Shown here in pieces: positions 23,163 through 34,059 of a stretch of 64,000 nucleotides of DNA (positions within the stretch are counted from its first letter, which is position 1; each line of letters starts with the position of its first letter). Origin of the DNA: Dasypus novemcinctus. Its lineage: Eukaryota; Chordata; Mammalia; Cingulata; Dasypodidae. Below the pieces are notes generated by a model that had not been told where the DNA came from, ran no database searches, and was given only the letters and a program-made list of their open reading frames with translations. The stretch lies in NCBI RefSeq assembly GCF_030445035.2, contig NW_026688628.1:2852001-2916000 (forward strand), written 5' to 3'. The translations under genes were made by a program, and so were the position numbers.

Positions 23163-23762
23163 GAAATCCTGAAGCGCTCAAAGCAATTTGTGGGACTGCT
23201 AATAGCTGGCATATTATGACTGATTGGTGTCACTGCAGCTGCCACTACAGTTGCCGTGGCCTTGCATGAGATGGTGCAGACTCAACAATACATGCATGAA
23301 TGGCATAAGAATGCTAGTGACTTATGGCATAGTCAAGAACATATTGATGGAGAATTAAACAGTAGAGTTAATAATTTAGAATCAGATGTTTTGCATTTTG
23401 GAGATCAATTGTATAATTTAAACTTAAGGGGATTAAAATGTGATTGGAATGAAAGTAACTTTTGTATTACTCCACTTGCTTATAATAATTCTATATTTGA
23501 TTGGGAAAAGATTAAAAATCATTTGATAGGTCATAAAGGTAATATGTCATTAGAAATAGAAGAATTACAGAAAAAGATATTAGAAATGTATCATAATCAG
23601 AGTTAAGTAGCTAAAGATAAGGATATCTTTAATGATTTAATTTCTCATTTTAATAAGTTTAATCCAGTAGATTGGTGGAAGTCTCAACATTTTTTATCAG
23701 CATTAGAAATAGGACTTTATTTATTAATCTTTTTGCTCATTGTTGTCGCTTGCCTGGGATGA
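23163..23762 (+). pseudogene. env: ERV env relic, transmembrane (TM) part
   Basis: In order: a hydrophobic Ala/Val/Gly-rich fusion-peptide-like stretch (about 23190-23265), an alpha-helical heptad region with NLESDV, a loop with two cysteines seven residues apart (CDWNESNFC), a second helical region, and a hydrophobic membrane anchor of about 23 residues ending at a TGA at 23760-23762. This order is typical of a class II ERV TM subunit and resembles HERV-K-type Env. It is broken by an in-frame TAA at 23604-23606 between ectodomain and anchor, and by a stop inside the fusion-peptide region (TGA near 23218). The anchor frame itself is still open. Confidence 0.8.
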
Positions 23763-23934
23763 GAAGTATGCTGAAGACTGCACCATGTTGATGCGATGGG
23801 ACAAGCTAATAATTTGGTACTTGCATAAAATCTGATATAGTTCCCCATGGTCAGAGCGCTTGGCTGGTAGTCAATGATGGGTAAGACTCTCAGAGGAGGG
23901 CAACCTAAGACAGGCACAGCCACCCTGACTAAAA

Positions 23935-23948
23935 CAAAAAGGGGGAAA
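23935..23948 (+). other. ERV polypurine tract
   Basis: AAAAAGGGGGAAA directly abuts the TG of the 3' LTR. Reverse transcription uses such a tract to prime plus-strand synthesis. Confidence 0.85.
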
Positions 23949-24382
23949 TGTGGGAAACAAAGGCATGTTGTTTCCATGGAAACAAGTTACTTTCTAACCA
24001 CTGGGTCATGCTGTCCCTGGAGATGTACGTGCAGGTGGCTAATCCCTCTGGGAAACATAACATTCCAGCAGAACCCAGACTTGATATCTCAAATAATCTG
24101 GGCAACAAGATTAATGAGTATATTTGTTTCAATAATATAATAGAACATTATGAGCTTTGGTAACTATCTTATCCACTGTGCACTGTGTTATTTAGAATGA
24201 GGTAATGGAAATAGTTAGCTAGAATAGTTGCTGGTTCTCACAATTGCTTGGGGTATATAAAGAAGCCCCTGAAATTAATAAACTTGTCTGATGAGCTTTA
24301 GGCTTCAATGCTTGCAGATCCCCTGAACCCAATCTTTCTTTATCTTTCATTCCCAATACCCTCGGGTTCATCGACTCCCACA
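23949..24382 (+). repeat. ERV 3' LTR
   Basis: 434 bp, TGTGGG to CCCACA, the same length as the 5' LTR, with 16 substitutions and no gaps. TATA box and AATAAA are conserved. The directly following TCATTT completes the target duplication. Confidence 0.95.
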
Positions 24383-24388
24383 TCATTT
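24383..24388. repeat. Target site duplication of provirus, right (TCATTT)
   Basis: Exact match to 18719-18724. Confidence 0.85.
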
Positions 24389-26489
24389 GAATCACTGTCC
24401 ACTGAATCATGGAAAATAATTTTCAGCAACCACGTAAAATAAGGAATTTACACTCTGCAAAAAAATAGTCTGGAAAGTCATAAGATCCAAAAATCAACAC
24501 ATAAAAAATCAATCTCTGAGCCATGGGAAACCAAGATTTGCAGAGTTATCACAATACTACTGAGATTGTACAATTCACACCAAAAGAGTACAAAACATAT
24601 ATGACATGGAGAAGTATGGACCAGTCGTGAAAGAAATTTCATATATTATGTACTGTAATTCTTATTGAAACTGTGAAAATTGGAAAAGTAAAATATGCAA
24701 CATTTTTAAAAGAGCAGGTGACTGAAAGCTCAAGTACTTTTTTTAGTCCATGAAAATGTAAGCAAAATAGTAGGAGTCAATGTCAGATGTGTCTGCTCAG
24801 ATAGTTCATGCCACATGGAGCATTTCCCTCAGCACAACTCCTGATCCTACTGAGATTCACTGTTTCCCGCAATGCCAATCCATACTCATCATTGAGGCTC
24901 AACATTCCCCAGCACAGCAATATTCCAGGAGTCTGATCCCTGCAGGAACCACAAGACCCCAATTTTTGGATCCACTATTAAATTACAATGATCCAGAGCT
25001 GGAACATCCCTCACTGATTTCCTACATGTTTAATATAAGGTGGTCCATGAGAACTGTCAAAACTATTTTCCATATTGCTCCATATTTTTATATTCCTGGC
25101 TTTCCTTGACAGCATAAGAAAACTTCAGTTCAGATTTACTTGTTATGATCTGTGATATATGTTTCAAACAATCTAAAAGAGTAAAATTGCCCTACTCTCT
25201 ACTCAATGTCAACAAACATTGTCTTTATTCATTTAAAATGTCCTAAAAATTTTGTCTTAATACATTTAGAATTTCATTATAAAACAATTATTATATACTT
25301 TCACTTATCTTTCCCTCTAATATGTTTTCTTAGGGTGAGTGGAACCATCCATTTCTAAGGCCAATACACCACTCCAGTCTTCATTCTCTCCTCTCTTTCA
25401 CTGAGGTCAGTGTTTCCTATTAAATGCCATCATAACTGTCTCATGCATCTCCCTGCATTTCTTGTACTTTATACAGATGCTTGAGTTTCTCTGTTCAAAA
25501 TAAAAGTCACTTGCAACTCTAGATTGGTAGATATTACCTATGGGAAAAAATTATATATTAACAATATTGAGTTCACTAAATTAAGTGTATTGAATCTTTG
25601 GTTTTGTGCCAAATGCTGTTACATTTTCTCACAAAATCTGAATGTATTTCAGAACTTCACTAAACTAAAATAGAAAGGCATTGCTTAGTGTTTGAGTCAT
25701 TAGTGAATGTCATATTTACACCGAAATCCTTCATAAAGTCCCCTCTCATAATTGACTTTAACTAAACCCTTATTTAACCCCCAAGTTTTCAATGTTTTCT
25801 TCTGAAATTTGTTAAACTATCTGCTTTCATTTTTCTCTTGCAACTGTAGAATATGTATTTCCAGACTTGCTTATGCTTGCACTCTACTTCCCAATGTAAA
25901 TGCACTGCAAATTCATGCTTCCTTGTTTCCTTTTTCTCCTGACAACCTTTTTTTCCTGATAACCACTTATCCGAACCTCTGTTAACTGTGAGAAGGCAGT
26001 GCTTATGTTCATTTCCTGGTCTCAAGAACAAAAGTTTAACTCTTTATGATTCTCTTTACTTCAGGATCCCTCAAATTCTTCAAAAAGTAGTTTTTGTTGT
26101 TGTTCTTTTATTTTATACCAACATTGAAAACTTACTGGTAATATTTGTATGATCAACTTGGTTAAAAATTGCTACTTCAATACTAATAAATAGTTTATCA
26201 TGTTTAACCAAGCTTCTTGTGGAATTTGAGATCTTAAAAATAATTGCTTGAAATTTTTCACGCTAAATTCCACATCAGACTACTTCTACCATATTATAGA
26301 AATGCAACAGGATTCCATAGTTAGAACAGAGTGAAAATCATTTATTATTTTATAATCATCAACCTATTGTAGGTTTCTAGCTTAGATTTCTGATGTGTCA
26401 ACATAGCAGAGTTAAAACTGTGCCGGCATCAGAAGATATGTTTTACATCATGACTCTAACATTTATTTTCTAATGTGCTATGGAGAGCT

Positions 26490-26600
26490 TCACAAATATC
26501 TTTGAGTTTCAGTTTCCTTTACTGTAAAATTTATAAAAATGCCTACTTCATGTATTTAATATTTGAAAATGCCTACTTCATGATTTGATATTTGAAAATA
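26490..26600 (+). repeat. MIR-like SINE relic
   Basis: ATCTTTGAGTTTCAGTTTCC, then TTTACTGTAAAAT, matches the MIR core (sense, 'gagcctcagtttcctcatctgtaaaatg'). Only the core is recognisable. Confidence 0.5.
26536..26594 (+). repeat. Two-copy tandem repeat of about 30 bp
   Basis: AAAATGCCTACTTCATG followed by an AT stretch and ATATTTG occurs twice in a row (26536-26565 and 26566-26594), with a one-base length difference. It is a local duplication within the MIR-like relic. Confidence 0.85.
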
Positions 26601-28309
26601 ATTCAAATATAGATTCTCAAAATTGCAGTTATGCTAAAGAAAGGTCAGTAAGTACTAAAAATAAAAAGGGATTATGCGTGTGATTCCTTCAGCACCTTCA
26701 TTTCTTTCAATTTAAATTCATTAATATTATTATAAAAGAAAGCATAGAAGTAAAGGAAAATCAGCACTCTGTATTTGAAGTGTTCTGTACAGATGAACAG
26801 AGATTATAAAATAGAGACTATTCTTAAATGCTATATAGGATAACCAGCACATTAAAGTTCTGGGAGAACTAGAATATTGCACAGGAGTTCCCATCCATCA
26901 AACTGCAAAAGCAAATTATTATTAGTTTGCTTTTTCTGCAAAAATTTCAAGAATTAGAAGGCATTTTTGATCATTAATATATCCATTCATTTATTGATTG
27001 AGATAACCTTGTAATCATTAATTTATTTATAAATAACTATCTTGTAAGATGTTTGGGTATGAATTTTATGCAGGCATTTTGTCTGGAAGCTGCAGAAATG
27101 AATTATGAACAAACACTTACATGGTTTCACATGAGAAAGCCAAAAATTAACCTGATGTTTAAGGGGTTATATACACACTTTATCTTATGACAGGGATTTA
27201 CTTACTCACTATGTACCACCTGAACTTTTAGCAGACTGCTTGGGAAAGGAAAACTATTAGCCCAACAATAATTGAAATAATAAATTATTTGGTAAAATAT
27301 ACATAAAATATTATTTCTATTATTTTAGGTTAATTTAAGCACATCCTATCTGAACTAGATATGTTTAAGTATAAATTTAAATTAGCATTCTGCCTATTGA
27401 AGCTCTGGTCTCTGTGCAGAGCTTCTCCTGCCCCTGCTCCATCTGCTCCTGCAATCAGCTGTTCATGCTGTTTCTATGAACAGCTCCCAATTCTGCTAAT
27501 ACTGCTTTAACTGAGTTTTTAATTCATTGAATAAAAAAGAACTGTGCCTCATTGTGTTAGTACATTCCATATTTATATTTTTAATAATAGTCCCTTTGAC
27601 AGTTTTTCTTGAAAAATCAAGTGAGCAGTACAAGAAAGAAATGGGGTGATTCATGGAGGGAAGGGAGTTAACAATGAAGACTCAGAAATTAGTATGGTTT
27701 TTTCTTACACTGAAAAGACACATCAGGATTTCTGGTAAGGGTCCAAAGATGCTTCATGTGCAGGCAAGGATAAGCGGACATGTTTAGTAGAGCTCACTAA
27801 CATCCTGACTGGAATATTTCTATTGTAGTTAGAGTTTAGTGTTATTTTATTTCCAAATGGAGGTCTCTAATGGCATCAGAGAAAACCCCTGGGAACACAG
27901 GCTCTTGCAACAGTAATAGCCAGTGCCCACAAGAAATATCAAAGAGGTAATTGTTCCTAGATGGTTAGGGAACAGGACCCATGTAAAATATGTTGATGAA
28001 TGGAATTTTATGTATTAAAATATATTAGTGTATTTGAATTTATGAAAAAATTGGTGAAGGCTTAAAGGATAATCATTTAAACAGAAAGAATATCCCAGTT
28101 GCCCTAATATTGTGAATGCTCTTAAGGTGAAGTAACCGTGGGTCCTCAAGACCAAAGTCTGGTCTCTGCCCAATACTTGGACACCTCTCCCTGCACATCC
28201 TCAGGTTTTTCTTGCAGAAATGGAGGCATTTTCACTAGTCCAACCAAAATCCCAGTAAATTGCTACTTGATTACGTGATAAATCAGTTTTTCTGAAATTG
28301 TCCAAAGCA

Positions 28310-28530
28310 TGAGATGATCCTGGTGTTAACACCCAGCCCAGTAGCCTGTGAGCTGGGGGACCATCATCATGTCGCTTTATCTCTGATGCCTCAGTTTCTA
28401 TTCCTGTTAGCACATTAACGTTGGTGTCCACCCTCAAGTTGAACTTGAGAGGACTAAATGGGACATGTAAGCCATTTAGACTAGCATGAGGTACAAAGTG
28501 CCTTTAGGAAGCTCTGTATTAACTGTCCTC
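28310..28530 (+). repeat. MIR SINE
   Basis: CTCTGATGCCTCAGTTTCTATTCC, then GAGGACTAAATGGGACATG and AAGCCATTTAGACTAGCATG, follows the MIR order (core, then the part reading 'ttaaatgagataatgcatgtaaagcgc'). The minus-strand open frame here is accidental. Confidence 0.6.
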
Positions 28531-28599
28531 CAGTCTTCACAGTAATGGTATTAGTGGATAATTCCATTCATGTTAGGAAAGTAGAAAGCCTCAGCATGC

Positions 28600-30200
28600 C
28601 TCTTAGAGATGCTATGTACCTTTCAGCCATTAATTTCTAGTTTTATTCAACTGTGCTCAGACAGCACAAACTTTATGATTTCAAACTAATCAATATACAC
28701 TTGAATGCACATTCAACACCATTAGGAGTTAGTCAATTATACTGTTCAAAACTTTATATATTTCCTGATGGTTTTCCCAGGATTATTAATCTGGTTGAAT
28801 TGTTTTTACATATCCAGGTATAACTTTGTATTTTTAATTCTCCTTTTTGAGATATCATGTTATGCACTATTTATTTTGAACCTGTTATAATTGGTTAATA
28901 TTTATTTAGCTCTGTGCTATTTATCATGAATGCAAAATAACCTTAATATTGAACCATACATCCTCCCTTCATTTATATTCCATTTAATAAAAATGCAGTT
29001 ATATAGCCATATCAGTTTTGGTTTGTGTTTCCATCATATATAAAGATATTTTCCCATGTTCTTTCCAATTTATTTTCTATGTATACAGCTAGCATATATT
29101 TTGAACAGTCTTTCTTATCAATGGAAAGGCTTATATATATAAAAGATTTTCTTTATTCCACCCTCCCTCATTGTCTGCTTTCTGTGTCCACTTGCTGTGT
29201 GTTCTACTGTGTCTGCTTGTATACTCATTAGGTGGTTCTGTGAACTGATCCTGGGATCTTCTGGAGTGGAAGAGAGGTGATCATTCTCTTGCATGACCTC
29301 AGTTCACTGATCTGCTGTGTCTCTTATTGTCTCTACTCTGTGTCTCTTTTTGTTGCATCATCCTGCTGTGCCAGCTCTCTGTGTGGGCCAGCACTCCTGC
29401 ATGGGGCAGTAATCTGTGAAGGCCAGCACTCCATGCAGGCGAGTACTCTGCATGGGCCAGCTCAACACTTGGGCCAGCTTGCCTTCATCAGGAGGCCCTG
29501 GGCATTAAACCCTGGACCTTCTATATGGTAGACAGGAGCCCAATTGCTTGAGTCACATCTGTGTCCCTTATATATATTTTTAAGACTTATACATTTTTAC
29601 TCCACATTGGCTATCTTTTTCTTTTAATTGGATTATTTAAATTATTTATATTTAATCTAACTTCTGGAACATTTTGGGTTTCTGTGTACTATTTGTCCCA
29701 TCTGTTCTTCATTTTATTTTTCTTCCAATGTATTCATATTTTTTACTCATATCCCTTTCTCCTGTCATAGCTTTTGGTAGTACAATGCTAAGTTTTTAAT
29801 GTAGCTATACTCTAGAATTTTATTTATCCATCTTCAATTTTTTACAGTCCAGTTCAATTTTCCATTTTCAAAAAACCTTGGACCCATGTTTTTACCCTTC
29901 TTCATCTTTACTACTGGGATGTTGGCATTGAAATATGGTTTTGTGTATCTGAATTTATTTTTATTTACTCATTTTAAAATCCCCTATAGACAATCATTAT
30001 TTTAACTTCTTTATTATTTTAACTAATCTTGAAATTTATATAAATAGAATCATAGAGAATGATCTCTTTTAGAGCTGACTTCTTTTGAATACTACAATAT
30101 ATATCAAATAGTTTGGGGATTTGTATTATTTTTTCCCATACCTGAGAGTTTTCTACTATATGAATAATTCACATTTTTCAGTTCCCTTGAAAATGGGAAA
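28600..30200 (-). mobile_element. Ancient L1 ORF2/3' fragment, split by a SINE
   Basis: TCAGCCATTAATTTCTAGTTTTATTC is the antisense of a conserved ORF2 stretch in old L1s. After the SINE (29141-29567) the sequence continues with GAATCATAGAGAATGATCTC, also typical of antisense L1. Strongly diverged, with no intact frame. Confidence 0.5.
29130..29577 (-). mobile_element. Older tRNA-derived SINE (DAS-related) with target duplication
   Basis: Antisense copy resembling the four younger SINEs but much diverged: AAAGATTTTCTTTATTCC at the tail end, TTTCTGTGTCCACTTGCTG, GCATGGGCCAGCTC, and AAACCCTGGACCTTC at the former B box. CTTATATATAT flanks it on both sides (29130-29140 and 29567-29577), which supports an L1-mediated insertion. 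The internal body differs from the younger copies, so it is likely an older subfamily. Confidence 0.65.
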
Positions 30201-30239
30201 TTGCTTATTATCCTACTGTGGCTATTAGAAAAAGTAAAT

Positions 30240-30985
30240 CATTTAAAAGTGGGAGAGCATATTTTAAGTCGTGAAAGAAAATGCAGATGGCAACCAAAGA
30301 ATTCTATATCCAGCAAAATAATCCTTCAAAATGAAGGGGGAAATTAAGACACTCCCAGAATAAACAAAGGCTGAGGGACTTTGTTGCTAGAGGATCTGCT
30401 TTATAAGAAATGTGACAGAGAATCCTTCTAGCTGAAAATAAAGGATGCAAGCAATTAATTCAAGCTATATGAAGAAAAAATATATAATGGTAACTACATA
30501 TTTAAGTATAAAGTCAGTTTTATTCCTTTTTTTAGTCCATAACAGCTTTTTTGTCTTCTATATAAATTAAACAACAAATAAAAATTATAAACCAATGTTA
30601 ATGGACTTACAGTGTGTAATTAATTAATGTGTGGAAAAATCAACATAAATGAGTAAGGAGTTTTATAGCAGCAATTATTTTTATTCTATGAAGCAAAGTG
30701 GGTATCACCTTAAACTACACTGTTATAAACTTAAGATAAAATTATTATCACCAGAGTAACCACTAAAAAAATAACTAAACATATGAAGAAATAGGAATGA
30801 GGAGTGAATTAAAATGGTATATTAAAAATCAGTTAAACTCAATCAAGTAGTGTTGCACAAATTTAGTAATAAAATAGATATGACTTGTAGAAAGCCATAG
30901 GAAATGGCAGAAATAAGTGATTCCCTATTATTAATCCCTTTAAAGTTAAATGGATTAAACCCACCAATTAAGACAGATGACATAA
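30240..30985 (+). mobile_element. Ancient L1/HAL1 ORF1-end relic
   Basis: GGCAACCAAAGAATTCTATATCC, AGCAAAATAATCCTTCAAAATG and AAATTAAGACACTCCCAGAATAAAC correspond to the C-terminal coding part of old L1/HAL1 ORF1 genes (compare 10.8 kb). The tail part resembles a HAL1-like 3' region. No frame survives. Confidence 0.55.
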
Positions 30986-31021
30986 AGCCTTTATTTTTTA
31001 ATTTATTTTTGCCAAAAAATT

Positions 31022-31512
31022 TCTTGTATTAGTCAGCAAAAGGGGAACTGATGCGAAATACAGAAATTGGTTGGTTTTTATAAAGGGTGTTTATTTGGGG
31101 TAGGAGCCTACAGATACCAGGCCATAAAGCATAAGTTACTTCCCTCACCAAAGTTTATTTTCACTTGTTGGAGCAAGATGGCTGCCAATGGCTGTGAGAG
31201 TTCAGGCTTCCTGGATTCCTCTCTTCCAGAGTCTTGCTTCTCTCTGGGTTCAAGATTCCTTTCTTCCTGGGGCTGGCTTCTCTTTCCTCGCATGCTGACT
31301 TCCCAGGGCTCCGGTTTAAGTCTTCAGCATCAAACTCCAACATCAACACTCCAACATCAGAAACCCTCAACTCTGTTCTTTGCCAGGCCTCTTATCTGTG
31401 CCCTAATCATAACTCAATCATGCTCACGCCCAGGTACAGATCAGATTACAAACATAATCCAGTACCTATTTTTGGAATTCATAACCATATCAAACTGCTA
31501 AGGAGCTCAAGG
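31022..31512 (+). repeat. Unclassified interspersed repeat, family A
   Basis: Begins TATTAGTCAGCAAAAGGGGA, CTGATGCGAAATACAGAAATTGG, contains TTTATAAAGGGTGTTTATTTGGGG and GGAGCAAGATGGCTGCC, and ends ATATCAAACTGCTAAGG. Related copies lie at 37676-38305 and 62979-63300 (interrupted). All three start with a CTGATGCAAAGTACCAGAAAT-like block, then TTTATTTGGGG. The length and C/T-rich middle suggest an LTR or DNA transposon, but I cannot classify it. Confidence 0.6.
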
Positions 31513-31519
31513 TATATTT

Positions 31520-31861
31520 AATGAAAAGATGCTGAACGTTTCTCTGGAGAAGGGGCTGGGGAGGGCTGCTTCAAAGCCAGACTGGGTGGAGAAGCAGCAG
31601 GTAGCCCTGCTGATCAGAAGGTGGGAAGTGGGCAGGTGGGGGTATTCCAGGAACTGTGGCCTAACAGGAAGTATTTGCGGTTCCCCAACAAAGTCCCCTC
31701 CCCCCATGTGCTACGCACACAGAATCTGGGAGGCTCTTGGGAGAGGCCCTGGGGAAAGCCTGGCAGGGCAAGCGGGAGCACACAGTCAATCTGGAGGGGT
31801 GGAGTGACAGGACACTGGGGACCCAGAGACCAGGCAGACAAGACATCAGGGGGTGGGCTAG
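31520..31861 (-). other. GC-rich flank carried with the desmin retrocopy
   Basis: GC content stays high beyond the expected desmin mRNA 3' end at about 31862 and drops sharply near 31520. No poly(T) marks the mRNA end on the plus strand at 31861. One explanation is that a read-through transcript extending past the first AATAAA was copied. Another is a separate GC-rich fragment. No coding function is evident. Confidence 0.4.
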
Positions 31862-34010
31862 GCTTGTGCATGTCTTTATTGTTCCATCCAGAGCCTGGCA
31901 GCAGGGAAGGGGCAGACACAGGGAGGTGGGTGCCCCTTTACCTTCCTAAGACCACCCTCTGCCTCTCTCCTCTCCTTTCTCCAGTATCTCACCCACCTTC
32001 TCTCCTGAATTTCCTGCTCACACATCTGACACCTTCAGGGGTTCCTTCTTGTAGCCACTTTTTTTTAAGTCCATCCTGGGGCAAGGGTGGGAAGAGGGAA
32101 GGGAAACTAAGGGACCATGGGGGACAGTCTCTAGAGAGGGCTGGTCCCCCTGGTTACCTGCCCACTTCCAGAGGAAGTGGCCCTTTTGTCTCTCTCTCTC
32201 TCTGGCCCTGGCTGTGTAGTAGTGAGGGTACGTGGGACTCGATCCTCATCCTGGGGTGTCCCAATGCTGTGTGCTGGGGCCCCTTCCAAAACCAGAGCTG
32301 GAGCTAGAGGCTCAGAGGTGCCAGGGGCAGTGTCATCACTCTGGCCTTGGCTCCATCCCCCCTGGCCCAGGAAAAGGGCTGCCCTGAGGGGGCAGGGAGG
32401 GAGGGCACCCAGGAGCCTTCCAACAATCAGCAGATGGCTGGGGCACCCCTGGGGGTGGGCAGGGATGGGCCATGTTCCCTATGGAGACCATGGCAAGGGG
32501 TCAGAGGTTGTGAGGGAAGGCTGGTGGCTGGGTGTGATGCCCTAGGGAAGGAAGCAGTGAGGTAGCATGGGGAGAGGACTGTCTCTGGTGGCTTTAGAGC
32601 ACCTCGTGTCACTGCTGTGCGGCCTCACTGATGACCTCCCCATTCTAGGTCTCAATGGTCTTGATCATCACCGTCTTCTTGGTGTGGACATCGGAACCCC
32701 TTTGTTCAGGGCTCCTTTCTTGGAAGTTGAGGGCACAAAAGGTCTGGATGGGAGGTTGCCCCTGATGTCCTCATCCTCCAGCAACTGCTGGTAGGTGGCA
32801 GTCTCCACGTCCAGGGCTATCTTGATGTTGAGCAGGTCCTGGTACTCACCGGTGGCTGGCCATCTCATGCTTGAGGTGCCAGATCTCCTCCTCCAGGCCT
32901 GCAATGTTGTCCTGGTAACTGCTGGCCTCACTGGCAGAACGGTGCTCCAGCTCCCATGTCTGCCTCATCAGGGAATCTTTAGTGCCCTTGGGGGGTGGAC
33001 CTCACAGGTGTAGGACTGGATCTGGTGCCGGTACTCCACCACCTCCTACTTGACGCAGGGCTCACTGTTCTTGTTGGCTGCCTGGGTCAGGTGGGACACT
33101 TTCGACTTGCTCTACTCCTCGCCTTAGAGATGTTCCGAGCAGTGATGGTCGCGTACTGAGCCTGGATGTCCCTGAGGGCGGAGGTGAGGTCTGGCATGAA
33201 CATGTCCATCTCCACCTGGAGTTGGACCTGCAGCTCTCTGTTCTCTTCGTGCACTTTCTTAAGGAAAGCGATCATCTCCTTGAGAGACTCGATTCTGAGC
33301 CCCAGGTCAATACGAACTAGAGTGGCTGCATCTACATCCGCTGAGAAGGAGCCAAATTGTTCTCTGCAGCTTGACCTTGAGCTGCTGCAGGTCGTGGAGC
33401 AGGTCGCACTTGACGTGGATGTGCCGGTTGGGGAGGGCCTCCACCTGGCCCCGCAGCTCGCGCAGCAACTCCTCGTAGAGCTGGCGACGCGCGTGGGCTA
33501 CTGGCCCTTGAGACAGTCACCTCGAGCGCTGCGTTCTGCTGCTCCAGGAAGCGCCCTTTCTCCATGCAGCTGGCGAAAGAGTTGTTGAGCTCCTGCGGCT
33601 CCACTTTCTCCTTGTAGCGCGTGGTCAGGAACTCGTGGCGTCGACCAGTGAGGAGCCCAGCAGCTCGCCTGCGCCGTAAGAGGAGGGCACGCGGACTGGC
33701 CCCCGCTGGCGGCCCCCAGGACCCCAGCCCCCAGGCCCTGCCTGATGTGCGGGACACCTGGTGCACGCGGGATGTCACCGAGCTCGAGCAGCCCTCGGTG
33801 CGAAGCCCGCGCGCGGGAACACAGGCGAGCGCAGCCGGACCCGAGCGGGAAGCCTGGCCCCGCGGAAGGCGCGGCGGGAGGAGGACGCGCGCTGGCTGGG
33901 CAGCTGGCCTGGCTGCTGTGGGCGGCGCGGCGAGGCTGGGCGGGCGCGCGCAGGCGGCGGGGCGCTGGCGGCAGGCTGGAGGCTGGAGGCGACGAGGGTC
34001 GGTCGGGCTT
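31862..34010 (-). pseudogene. DES: Processed pseudogene of desmin
   Basis: Read on the minus strand this is a full desmin mRNA copy without introns. The head region around 33620-33916 keeps [14 protein letters not shown] and EFLTTR. Coil 1A (near 33530-33600) keeps [10 protein letters not shown]. Coil 2 keeps [10 protein letters not shown] and [13 protein letters not shown]. The helix end (32668-32931) keeps [19 protein letters not shown]. The desmin-specific tail keeps [14 protein letters not shown] and ends VL-TAA at 32594-32596. About 730 bp of 3' UTR follow, ending at an AATAAA (plus TTTATT near 31875) and ATGCACAAGC. Frameshifts and stops (one at 32645-32647 inside the tail; loss of the start ATG near 33917) make it non-coding. 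Desmin is the muscle intermediate filament protein; vimentin was excluded by the tail. Confidence 0.9.
33360..33990. other. CpG-rich block inside the desmin retrocopy
   Basis: The 5' half of the retrocopy (head and coil 1 coding region plus 5' UTR) still has dense CG dinucleotides in an AT-rich neighbourhood. This reflects the CpG-island first exon of the parent gene, with incomplete CpG decay. The long plus-strand frames here (for example 33621-34103) are GC-rich shadows of the copied exon. Confidence 0.6.
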
Positions 34011-34059
34011 TTTAAAAAGCACATGATACGACTTTATCTTCTCTATAAAAGAATCAGTT

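Larger units (their letters stand above)
18725..24382 (+). mobile_element. Betaretrovirus-like endogenous provirus lacking pol
   Basis: A complete LTR-to-LTR provirus of 5.66 kb, about 3 kb shorter than a full betaretrovirus. Seen directly: paired 434-bp LTRs, a 6-bp target duplication, a Lys-type primer binding site, a good splice donor, a partial gag, a partial env with transmembrane subunit, and a polypurine tract directly before the 3' LTR. Gag and Env similarity is to the class II group (MMTV/HERV-K-like). The 3' part of gag, all of pro and pol, and the front of env are absent. About 2.2 kb of AT-rich non-coding sequence lies between. It could move only with proteins from another element and is now broken in every gene. 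Confidence 0.9.
24389..28309. other. AT-rich intergenic DNA, no gene
   Basis: Short frames such as 24780-25109 and 25789-26031 (minus) show no domain, codon bias or conserved motif I can recognise. A MIR-like patch lies at 26490-26600 and a small tandem duplication at 26536-26594 (listed separately). The rest is unassigned. Confidence 0.5.

Noticed and set aside
24780..25109. A 109-codon frame as a small gene
   Set aside because: No recognisable motif, promoter, splice context or similarity; length is within chance expectation.
31621..32307. A 228-codon plus-strand open frame
   Set aside because: It is antisense to the GC-rich 3' UTR and flank of the desmin retrocopy. GC-rich DNA has few stops. 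No domain is recognisable.
32668..32931. An intermediate filament helix-end frame as a possible functional gene or vimentin copy
   Set aside because: The tail after the helix reads [13 protein letters not shown] with GSDV before it, which is desmin-like and not vimentin. Stops and frameshifts rule out function.
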